This document shows, one piece after another, positions 54,826 through 64,000 of a stretch of 64,000 nt of DNA. The DNA is from Diadema setosum. Its lineage: Eukaryota; Echinodermata; Echinoidea; Diadematoida; Diadematidae. The position numbers and the translations under genes were made by a program. Every line of letters starts with the position of its first letter. Position 1 is the first letter of the stretch. Below the pieces are notes generated by a model. The model did no database searches and was not told the DNA's origin. It worked only from the letters and a program-made list of their open reading frames with translations. The stretch lies in NCBI GenBank assembly GCA_033980235.1, contig CM067065.1, positions 7,953,328 to 8,017,327 on the forward strand. Reading direction: 5' to 3'.

Positions 54826-54842
54826 CCCCCCCCCCCCCCCCC
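54826..54842. repeat. Poly-C tract
   Basis: A run of about 17 C. Confidence 0.95.
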
Positions 54843-55705
54843 GTGGCGCTGTGGCGATGACTGATGCAAGAAACAGGTGTTTTATATCTTTGGTTTTTAA
54901 GTCATTGATTGCCAAGATATACACTGGCATTGTTTACGGGAATGAAGCCTCTTCAAACGAGGGATTTGCGTCATGAAATAATTTATATTTACACACAATC
55001 TAAAATACTTTGGCAAAAGGGAGTAAGTAGCATTCTTATGATATGAGTGTCACTTGCTTCCTTTTGCCATTTTTTATGTTTGTTACAAATCTATAATACT
55101 TTGGCAAAATGAAGCAAGGACAACATTCTCATGATATGATTTTTACTTGCTTCCTTTTGCCATATTTTTCATGTTTGCTAAAAATCTGAAATACTTTGGC
55201 AAAAGGAACCAAGTTACAACCTCTTGATATTATTGTCACTTGCTTCCCTTTGCCAGATTTTTAATTTTGCTAAAAATCTGAAATACTTTGGCAAAAGGAA
55301 ACAAGATAATACCCAATGTTATGATTCTCACTTGCTTCCTTTTGCCAAACTATCGATATTTGCACACAATCTAAAATACATTGGCAAATGGAAGTGGCAT
55401 CGTTATGATATAATTGTCACTTGCTTCCTTGCCATTTTTTATGTTTGGTACAAATCTATAATACTTTGGCAAATGGAAACAAGTAACATATTCATGATTG
55501 AGTGTCACATGCTTAATTTTGTCAGATTTTTCATGTTTGCTATCAAAATTCGTCGAATTGTCATAAATGCATCATAACGTGCACGAATACCGACATTTCT
55601 TTCTCATTTCAAATGTCCATGTTGAAGGGCCTACCCAAAACATTTTTTTTTCTTTATTTGTAGCATTTTTACTCGATGTCACTTGCTTCCTTTTTGCCAA
55701 AGCAG

Positions 55706-56194
55706 GGCAGAATACGTATCATAATGGCGCGGCTCAGTTGGGTGTGCGTCGGAATTAAAATTCAAGGATTGGGTGTTATGTCATGCTATGTTTTTGTTGT
55801 TATTGATTCCTTACTTTATTTCCCTTTCTTGGTAATAGCAACGTCTCATTCTCCCCTCGAACCTCAATCCTTTCATTTGAATTTTATACTTTTCCTTAAC
55901 GTATTTCATTATTGTTAATTCTTTCTTCAACTTCGGTATACAATAGCTCAAGAGTAACATGCCATATCTGTCCCATATTTTGCACATGGTTAGTCCATGT
56001 CACGAGCATAATCTCAAGAAATAACAACTATTTTGTGGGAGAAAATCCTCTCTGTGCTAATAAGTGGTCAAACGTCATAAATGTATCATCATGTATCTTG
56101 CAAAGTACATTCCTAATAAATACCGCTCCCATAGTTTGCGTGCACGTTGACCATATTTGGAGAATCGGTTCGTCAAGTTGAATATGTATGTATT
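55706..56194. other. No gene seen
   Basis: Open frames are short and unremarkable. Confidence 0.4.
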
Positions 56195-57350
56195 TTTATG
56201 CCTCCGCCACGAAGTGGTACCAGAGGCATTATGTTTTCGGGTTGTCCGTCCGTCCGTCCATCCGTCCGTCCGTAATGAATTGTGTGGACAGCGTAACTAA
56301 AAAACCTTTTCAGGTATCCTAATGAAACTTGGCATGTATGTGTATTAGGGGGTGAAGTTGTTCCTATCAATTTTTGGGTGCACATGCTCAAGGTCAAAGG
56401 TCAAAAGGTTAAGGTCAAATACGTAAAATTTCACTATTTCCACCATATGTATGCAATGCCTGAAGATATTTTCTTGAAAGTTAATTATACATGTATTACT
56501 CAATTAACATTCTCTGGTGAAAGTTTGGGGTCATGAGGTCAAAGGTCAGAGGTCGAAAGGTCAAGTAAAAATATCAAAACTTCACTTTTTTCTCCGTATC
56601 TTGAAAATTGTTCAAGGTGTCTTCATGGAACAGAGTGTATATACATGTACTGACTGGCAGTGATTATCTAGAGAATTTAGGGTTCATGGGTCAAAGGTCA
56701 GGGGTCATTGGTCAAGGGCGACATTTTAAAATTTTACAATTTTACTCATATTTGTGCAATGCCAGCAGAGAATTATTTTTTTTTTTTTGCACTTGTGGTA
56801 TACATGTATAACCTAAAAGACATTCTCTGGAAGCTTTCTTTTTTCTTCTTGTTTTTTTGTTTGCCTTATAGGTCAAAAGGTCAAAGCTCAAGGGAAAGTG
56901 CTGAACTAATTTTTTCCTCCATATCTCAGAAGTGGTTCAAGTTATCTTGAAACTTATTGTATATTTATGCATGTTGTGCCTGACAGTGATTATCCTATGA
57001 ATGTTAGGGTCAAAAGCTAGATGAAAAGGTAACAATGAACTTTTCAATACAGAAATTGCACTTTTTCTCCATACCTTGGAAATTACTCAATGCATAAACA
57101 TATGAATGGGTTGAAGTCAAGTTAAAGTCCTTAAATCCCCAAATCCATGCTCTCCTATTCATCCAATTAAACCTAGGTCAAGGAAGATGAACATTCAACA
57201 CATTTGTGACAAACTTGTCATTTTAATATTTTGCCAATTTTTGTGAAAATGTAATCACACATTGTCCACATGTACTATCTATAGACCTATAAGGAGAATC
57301 ATGCATTATGGCGGAGGCATACCAGTCGCCGTAGCGACATTTCTAGTTTA
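56195..57350. mobile_element. Non-autonomous repeat with GTCCGTCCGTCC and AAGGTCAAAGGTCA
   Basis: Begins TTATGCCTCCGCCACGAAGT GGTACCAGAGGCATTATG, followed by GTTTTCGGGTTGTCCGTCCG, and ends TTATGGCGGAGGCATACC. The first and last ~11 bases are inverted (ATGCCTCCGCC / GGCGGAGGCAT). The body repeats GGTCAAAGGTCA-like words at 56393, 56540, 56692 and 56866 with ATTTCACTTTTTCTCC between. This repeat type is widespread in marine invertebrate genomes; no protein is encoded. Confidence 0.8.
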
Positions 57351-58534
57351 AGATAAATCTTTGTTCACGATTACTAATTCACCATGACATGTTTTTCATC
57401 AAGGTCCTGATATAAAACATAACAATACAAACGAAATGCAATCATTACAATGAATTGACATCAGTATTAAATTCCAAATCAGCTCCATGATTGAAATAAC
57501 AAATCTGAAAAAAAAAAATAATTATCAGCAAAATAAAATTCATATTTTCACGTTTGTTTTTGCAAATCTTTTAGCGAGAAGATTGCAGAGAAAGCCAAAA
57601 ATTATCACCTTATTGCCTACAAAGTACTGTAAAACACTTTGATTTATCAAACAGATTAACTTGATTTATTTTGAGCTGTTTCATTGATAGCCCAAGCCAA
57701 AAAAAAAAAAAAAGATTAAAATGCAACAATAATGCAAAGTTGTATGATACCGATGACTACTTATGTACTAAGATGTAGTACCACAAGAACATGTGATACG
57801 AAAACAAATTGTAGTCAAGCAGAAAGGTGGTTGGGGTGGGGGGAGGAATATATCAACGTATACAGCCAGAAGAGCTTGGATGGGATGAATACTTCCCATT
57901 GACTCAGGACGCATTACATTCGTCCTCTATATGGCTCACACGGGTAAATATCTTCCCCAAAATGGCGTGTGGTAAATTCCAACATAAAAAAGTAAAATAG
58001 CTGGGAGAAATGATGTGCTTTATCTTCACTAACCTGGATGAGTGAGATATATCCTTTTATCCATCAAATTTCCAAGGCCGGTTCTTCAGCTCAAACTCTG
58101 TCCAAGGGTCCGCAAAAGTAGACTACGAGCTTGTTTGTGTTTGTGTTTTGTTTTTGTTTTTTTCACTCAAAAAAAAATCACCTATATTCTGTTCATTCAC
58201 CCAAATAATCCCTTCAAATTCCATGAGAAAAGCTTTCATCTTTCAACCAAAATGCAGTTTGTAGAGGAATTTAAATTCAATATCTGCAGCTGTTATTTTT
58301 GGGGCAAACTGCATTATCAATTTTCTTTTTCAATTATTTTGGTATCTCTGGTACGAATTTGTGAAGGGGTCTGGGACATTCCATTTTACTTACAGGTATG
58401 AAACCTTTAATACCCCAAGATTCACACACGTGTACGTCTATCCTACATAATCATACACAGTACAGGGGATTTTTTTTTTTCTCCTGTCTGCTGCCCTCTA
58501 TGTCCAATGACCATTTTTGATGATATTGGGGATT
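57351..58534. other. No gene assigned
   Basis: CCATTTTACTTACAG at 58382-58396 is acceptor-like and is followed by about 50 open codons in phase 1, but no donor or recognisable content was seen. Confidence 0.35.
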
Positions 58535-58795
58535 AGGGGAAAATGAAATATCTCACATAATGTAAAATAAAAAATGAATAATGTTATAGTAGGTAAGTGG
58601 GTTCACAGTTCTGTCTACGTACATAAAGCATTTGGTGAGATTGTTTATCGAAAGCACTCGTACACTTACAATACAGGGGAAGAGCAAACAAGAAAGACGT
58701 TCGCAAATCGTAGTGAATATGACTACATAGTAATCATATATACATTTGAATCCTGTAAATCTTATCTGCAACGTTTACAACATTTTTTTTTTCTT
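58535..58795 (+). repeat. Copy of the intron following the 72-bp exon
   Basis: AAATATCTCACATAATGTAA, TATAGTAGGTAAGT, CGAAAGCACTCGTACACTTA and GACGTTCGCAAATCGTAGTG align with 18590-18790. The exon itself is missing upstream. Lies in the same order after 44354 and 50765 as the equivalent pieces of the first locus. Confidence 0.75.
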
Positions 58796-59095
58796 TACTC
58801 ATGACGGTATAAACCATGATTCCGATGATGCGTTTTATGTTCCTATCAATGTGTCTTCCTTTAACTCTAAGTATCACGATTATTTCCTGGTTACTTCCTT
58901 GGTCTGTGTGTGAAGTTTGTTTACATTTGACTCACTGGCACAGAAAGGGTTAGCCAATTATTTCTTTCAATAAGTCGTTGTGAGTGTTTGTATCTCTGTA
59001 ACATGTTTAAAAAACAATGTCTACGCGAGTGTTTTCTTTCAAAATGTGGTTTGATATGGAGATAGTCTTAAGTCCAGGAATCCATATCATGCCGC
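58796..59095. other. No gene seen
   Basis: Nothing recognised. Confidence 0.4.
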
Positions 59096-59600
59096 TGTTC
59101 AAGTTCGAGTTCAAGTTCGAATTTATTCGTTTTTCCACAATAAAATCATACAGACATAAATCTCACTTTCTTGCGTGACAGAAACAATGTATGTAAATTC
59201 GTACAAAGAAACCAACAATAATGAGAAAAACTGATAGTATCAATACATTGCAATTGTTGCAGAAGTAACGAAAATGAAAGAATTGTCAATATGCACTGTG
59301 TGAAAAAAAAACGGAGGGACCCACTAAAAAGACAATGCTTGTAGAGTGTGGGCCCCTCTTGTATTAAAAACTCGATGCAAAATTTGACTAAATATAGCAA
59401 CAAAGCAGCACGAAAAGTTTGGCATAAAAAGTTTAGCAGCCCACTAAGAGACAGACGGACAAACAGTTACACACAAAACAATAACAAACGAAATAATGAG
59501 CATGAGACAAGACTGGGACAGCAACAAGACTACTTATAGGGAAGAAAACTGACTCGACGACACGACAGGAAACAAGACTACAGCGCGACGAAGAGGTAAC
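59096..59600 (-). mobile_element. LINE 3' part, minus strand
   Basis: Read on the minus strand the element ends TGTGGAAAAACGAATAAATT CGAACTTGAACTCGAACTTG, a polyadenylation-like AATAAA and tandem TTGAACTCGAAC tail as in the LINE at 26450-26816. The inner limit is uncertain. No RT frame is visible. Confidence 0.6.
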
Positions 59601-59912
59601 AAGCTGTTATTTGTCGGCAGAGAATTTAGATATCGATGTTGATGATTTACACAGCGCAACTTACTCCAATAATAACATCATAAAAGAGGAAATGTTTTCT
59701 TCCTGTTTACTTAAGAAACATTAAGTATGTCTTTTGATTGCATTGTAAGTAGACTCGCGGGGAAGGATGCGTTTCCTTCCTTGAATGAAACTTAATTGAT
59801 TTGACAGATGAGACTTTATCCTTCTAAAAACACGATTTAAAGTACGTCCAGCACATCCTAGTCAACGAGGGGGATGTCTCCTTGCATGTCTTAGTACACG
59901 TTATAAAGGCAT

Positions 59913-59953
<41 letters not shown>

Positions 59954-60063
59954 GCATATTATGATAATTATGATATAGACTGTAGTATTTGTAATATACA
60001 GGTCTCGACTTTAGTATGGTGACACAGGGTCACGAGAAAAAGAAGTTAGTGTCAAGCCCTGCC

Positions 60064-60065
<2 letters not shown>
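59601..60065. other. No gene; (CA)n at 59921-59951
   Basis: Microsatellite and unremarkable sequence. Confidence 0.5.
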
Positions 60066-60101
<36 letters not shown>

Positions 60102-60122
60102 TATATGTATATATATATATAT
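60066..60122. repeat. (TA)n microsatellite
   Basis: TA runs with two short interruptions, at the edge of the Penelope-like remnant. Confidence 0.95.
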
Positions 60123-60188
60123 ACAGTGTGAAAAGAAGAGCAAGGTGGACGTAGCTAGGGTCAACGTGCCTGTTTATTGCCGCCGAGC

Positions 60189-60215
60189 TTTCGGTCCCAA
60201 ACGGACCTTCATCAG
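60189..60215 (-). ncRNA. Hammerhead-like core (CUGAUGA-stem-GAAA)
   Basis: On the minus strand: CTGATGA, then GGTCC-loop-GGACC (five perfect pairs), then GAAA. This is the conserved core and stem II of a hammerhead ribozyme, a motif known in Penelope-like element terminal repeats. A cleavage triplet and helices I and III were not securely identified, so activity is not claimed. Confidence 0.4.
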
Positions 60216-60505
60216 GGCTGTAACGATACAAAAATGACTCACTCGTATGGCTACACTAATAAATATATATTCATATATATATACTAATATAAATCTAACT
60301 GGCGTGAGTCTATAATAACTGTGTAATCAATCAATCCGTAATTACAGCTGTATATAACATATTCCAATAATAATATACATAATCAATTGCATATTATTGA
60401 ATACATTTCATATCAAACTCGTGTTATTAATGCATCCTACACAAACACATTACAGAAACAAACTCATTCACAAGTACCACCACAAATCGCACATACCCCA
60501 TCACA

Positions 60506-60829
60506 GACTACATCGATTGCAAATCAACCTGGGTCATCTATCTACTGACATGTACACTCTGCAAGAAGCAATACATTGGCAAAACAGAAACCACACTCTA
60601 CACACGACTCAACAACACTCGCTCAGAAATACGAACATTCAACACACAATCAAAACACCTCCCATATACAAGGCACTTCAACCTCCCAGAACACAGCCTG
60701 AACTGCTTACAAATCACTGCCATTGAACTAATCAAGAAGAAGACCCGCCCTGTAATTCTAAATCGTGAATCCTGCTGGATAGCCACACTAAAAACATTAC
60801 AGCCAAATGGCATCAATGTTGATCCTTAA
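60506..60829 (+). pseudogene. GIY-YIG endonuclease domain of a Penelope-like element
   Basis: An open frame without ATG, 107 codons to TAA, reads WVIYLLTCTLCKKQYIGKTE near its start (VIY for GIY, then YIG), with the usual CxxC between the two motifs, then TLYTRL, RHFNLPEHSL, ITAIELI and RESCWIATLKTLQPNGIN. These are the ordered landmarks of the GIY-YIG nuclease that Penelope-like elements use to nick target DNA. The His-rich loop is shortened and the Arg/His after YTRL are weak. It lacks the RT, so it is a fragment. Confidence 0.82.
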
Positions 60830-61735
60830 CCAGCAGACCATTAACTGCACATGCGCAACAATGTGATGCGCATATGCAACCATACGCCAACCCACACATA
60901 CACACACACGAACAGACACACTCAACCCACACAGACACCGCCGCAAGCCTTTATATCCGCCATTAATAAGGTAAATCCTTTATTATGTGAACCGTTCATA
61001 TTCTGTATCTTATGTAATATTCTGTTATATGTTATAATACAACTGTATGTATATGAATGGTTGTGCTATATTCGTATTATTTACCTCATTATACGATAGC
61101 CAGAAGATGACGCGTGACTGATGTAGTGTATTATATAGCCACTTACGTCTTGCAATGCTGCCACGTGCTGTATGAGGGCCGTTCTCCACAAAAGGGCACC
61201 AACAGGGTTGGACAAACTATGAAATTTCGACTTTAAAAAAGTCGTGAAACTCATTTGAATTCAGAAACTTTAATACTTTGAAAACACATAACAACCAACG
61301 GGTGATTTTTGACACCAACACATTTTTCAAGAAATAGCATTGAACTTGAACACATTTTTTCATAGTTTTTACCACCCGTCAGATACGTTACCATTAGGCC
61401 TTAGACAAGAAAATGGCTATGGATGTATCATCTGTGGACCATCAATGTAAATATCTATTTCAATGCAAACGTAACTAATATGCGCACATGATTAAAAAGT
61501 AATTCTTGAACTTTGATCGGTCCAGATGTAAAAAAACGATTGACGTTTGAAGCCTGTAAGTCAAAATCAGCTTAAAAATATATATATTTTTTCGTAGAAA
61601 ATACACAACCATAAATTGCAATTAATATCTCTAATACACTTTGATCTTATATTGCTTTGAAACAGTAATAAAAATCATACATATGTACTGAAATTATCAA
61701 AGAAAGCTAATTTCAAGGAAACTTTACAGCAGATT
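60830..61735. other. No gene seen
   Basis: AT-rich, with a short CA-rich stretch at 60890-60930. TTTCGACTTTAAAAAAGTCG AAAC-like palindrome at about 61229. Confidence 0.4.
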
Positions 61736-61749
61736 TTATACATTTTGAA

Positions 61750-62600
61750 TCACAAGGAAAGAGAAAATGGTAACGTATCTTACATACTTCTTCCACAAAA
61801 TTTCGTTACTGTGATTTCTATCTCAAGATGACGATAAACTCAATCTTGCATTATATCTTAGACCCAAATGAATTATCAACCTTGAACATTCATATCTATA
61901 ACCCTAGTTAATAGTCTTAACACTGCTCAGTAATACAAAGTCATATATTCATCATCATCAATAGCATTATGTGCATGCATTAAACAAAATCAACGCAATA
62001 ACATAATCATGTTCTGTTTGAAATGTATGACTAAGATTTGATTTAAAATGTATAATAGTCCATTCCCTTCTATTAACTCATTGATTAGATATCTGACATT
62101 ATTAAGGGGGACGAATATCATCAAATTCATATATACGAGTGCAAAGAAGATATATACGGTAATGTCGATATGGTAACGTATCTGACAGACATCACTATAC
62201 CATACGAAATTTTGTTACTGTGACTTATAAAGTAACATGATGATAAACTCACCCTTGCATATTGTCTTACATCAAAATGTTATAGCCACCTAGAACATAA
62301 TTATAACCCCGGATAATCTATTTGACATAGTTCTGTTAGTAAAATTATTAATTGATAACATATACACAAACAAAGTTATCTCGAAACGTAATCATAATTC
62401 TGTTTCAAATATAATGACAGAAACTTTTGATTTCTAATGGACAATGTACGGCCTATTATGTAGCTCTGTCCCTCTGTTAACTCATGATTAGATATGCAAC
62501 ATCATTCATTTTGGAACAACATGATGAAATTGATTATCTCCGAGTGTACAGACAAATATATAACTTCTAACATATAAAGGTAACGTATTTGACTGCTGAC
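61750..62600 (+). repeat. ~407-bp tandem duplication
   Basis: GGTAACGTATCTTACATACT at 61769 recurs as GGTAACGTATCTGACAGACA at 62173 and GGTAACGTATTTGACTG at 62579. Between them AAATTTCGTTACTGTGA, GATGATAAACTC, TTGCAT, CATAATCATGTTCTGTTT / CATAATTCTGTTTCAAAT and ATTAGATAT are shared. Two full units and the start of a third. Confidence 0.75.
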
Positions 62601-63801
62601 AGTTTAATCTTATAAATACAATGTTATTTCACTTGGGCTACATGTGTTTCGGCTCTGCTCCTAACAAAAAGACCCAAAAGAACTTTCTATAATAGTATAA
62701 AAGATTTCATTCCCAGCAAGTAGTCATGTTACATATAGGTGTCAGAAGCTTTGTATAATGTATTAATGTATTTCCACATGTCCTGTCATGAAATTTGTTT
62801 TAAAAAGAAGCCATGGAGCAATACTTTAGGTAATGGTGGTAATAACGTAACCGACAGAACTCTCAAGTAAGACTTCTTTGCATTAACACATCTGATTCAT
62901 CATCCACTCAAATATTTTGGTATATTTATTAAAGCTTACACTATATTGACGTATTCCACATTTTCATATTTTTGTACATTCATAGAGAGCCAAGACAAAA
63001 CAACTAGATTAAGGAATCGAAAATATTCTCCTTCCACGTACATCAGTTGACAATTAACATTACGTTGCCCCTGTACAATAATGTGGCAAGTATATTTAAG
63101 GAAAAATCCGGGTCAGAAATTGATATGATTTAAGAACGAAGAGGAACAAAAAATACATACCGAGTAACAAGTAGAGAAGATAATATATTATATTTCTAAA
63201 TTTCACATTTTCAGAAAACATTTCTTGACCAGTCTTTATGAATATTCTAATGAGCAAGTCGTTGATGTCATCCGCTCATAATTTGTCATTATATGTTATA
63301 CATGATATTTTGGAAATTCTTACTTTTTTGCAGAATACAGGCAAAAACCATACGCTTATATCAAGATATGTCAGAACAATCTCTCATACATTCTGGATTA
63401 ATAGAAGGAAAGCTTCATCCTGTATGATATCTGATATATGACATTTTGAGGATGTCTGAAAATAAAATGTGTAGAAAAATGTGAGGAGATTACGTCATTA
63501 ATTTGTTCATTTCAAAAAGAAACGTTTTCCAAAAAGAAAAAATGAAATTTAAGCACGTCATTATTTTCCTTTTTCCAGATTAGACATGTCGTGATCAGAA
63601 ACAGGAACGAGATATTGGATTTGTCTTTTCCGCTCCTTTGCTAGAAACGTGGGGTCACTCTTTTTCTTTCTCTCTCTCTGTAGGCCTTCTGTATACCTCA
63701 GCAAGCGTTTTACCCATGTCTTTTTCTTTCTAAAATACACGAGAGACAGACAGAGAGGGAAAATATCAGCATGGGAGTTTTATAATCAATGTACATTGTT
63801 T

Positions 63802-63805
<4 letters not shown>
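62601..63805. other. No gene seen
   Basis: AT-rich. CTTTTTCCAG at 63572-63581 is acceptor-like but the phase 1 frame closes at once. Confidence 0.4.

Positions 63806-63807
<2 letters not shown>

Positions 63808-63858
<51 letters not shown>
63808..63858. repeat. (TA)n microsatellite
   Basis: About 50 bases of TA. Confidence 0.95.
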
Positions 63859-63864
<6 letters not shown>

Positions 63865-64000
63865 TATAGTCGTCGTGTACGTAAGAACAGGACATTATCA
63901 TCCAATAAGATTCGTTACGAGTCGGGTAAGATACGTTACCGTGCCAATGCTGGGTAATATTATAACGTACATGCGAGCTATCACAACACATGAAACAATA

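Larger units (their letters stand above)
53885..55705. repeat. Tandem hairpin repeats, CTTTGGCAAAAGGAAGCAAG family
   Basis: CTTTGGCAAAAGGAAGCAAG and its complement CACTTGCTTCCTTTTGCCA alternate. The outer pair is at 53894 and 55680. From 54990 to 55520 the pair repeats every ~90 bp (starts near 55010, 55096, 55194, 55287, 55375, 55460), so each unit can form a ~19-bp stem with a ~25-base loop. Two further single arms are at about 54005 and 54100. Confidence 0.85.
60123..60829 (+). mobile_element. Penelope-like element remnant
   Basis: Combines a terminal segment with GAGCTTTCGGTCCCAAACGG ACCTTCATCAGGG (60185-60217), typical of Penelope-like element ends, with a GIY-YIG endonuclease frame at 60506-60829. 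The reverse transcriptase that should lie between is deleted. TA-rich DNA flanks the left side. Confidence 0.75.

Overview
The window looks like genomic DNA of a marine invertebrate deuterostome, most likely an echinoderm and perhaps a sea urchin. The reasons are AT-rich sequence, short introns-and-exons signals without bacterial-style operons, very dense small inverted-repeat transposons, tRNA-derived SINEs, Penelope-like and R2-type retroelements, and a large foldback transposon of the general kind described in sea urchins (TU elements). The species call is inference; nothing in the sequence names it. Almost all long open frames are microsatellites or transposon debris.

0-23.4 kb (+ strand): the best non-transposon signal is a set of very small exons. 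All begin after an acceptor with two bases that complete a codon and end with one base before a GT donor, so all are symmetric phase 1-1 (30, 48, 48, 72, 63/78 bp). They are scattered between 3.8 and 22.2 kb and lead to a terminal exon (23141-23328) that ends in a C-terminal hydrophobic tail, as in a GPI-anchored or tail-anchored cell-surface protein. Several exons exist as diverged duplicates together with their introns, and some copies have lost the acceptor AG. Between them lie MITEs, a nested pair of DNA transposons, tandem repeats, SINEs and an L1/Tx1-type LINE fossil.

23.4-31.3 kb: three tandem copies of a ~1.1 kb non-coding unit, then a RecQ-like helicase pseudogene split by a 5'-truncated LINE (with a 9-bp target duplication) and, further on, by a 4.05-kb foldback element whose arms are arrays of a ~160-bp repeat in opposite orientation.

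31.3-44.3 kb: microsatellites, a piggyBac-like MITE flanked by TTAA, one plausible minus-strand first exon with a CxxC...CxxC (ZAD-like) zinc module at 34.6-34.8 kb, an element full of AAGCAATTGCTT palindromes, a Harbinger-like MITE with TAA duplication, a second copy of the long-inverted-repeat transposon, and a hAT-like element.

44.3-58.8 kb: an ATG exon encoding a signal peptide (44354-44477, ending phase 1) is followed, in the same order as in the first locus, by diverged copies of the 4.1-4.9 kb block (50.8-51.1 kb) and of the intron after the 72-bp exon (58.5-58.8 kb). I infer a tandem, probably decayed or incomplete, paralogue of the first gene that runs out of the window. It is interrupted by tRNA-like sequences, MITEs and a retroelement with a 795-aa open frame (reverse transcriptase, CCHC knuckle, restriction-like endonuclease) enclosed in 77-bp perfect inverted repeats.

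58.8-64 kb: a minus-strand LINE tail, a Penelope-like remnant with a GIY-YIG endonuclease reading frame and a hammerhead-like core box, a ~407-bp tandem duplication, and AT-rich sequence without recognisable genes.
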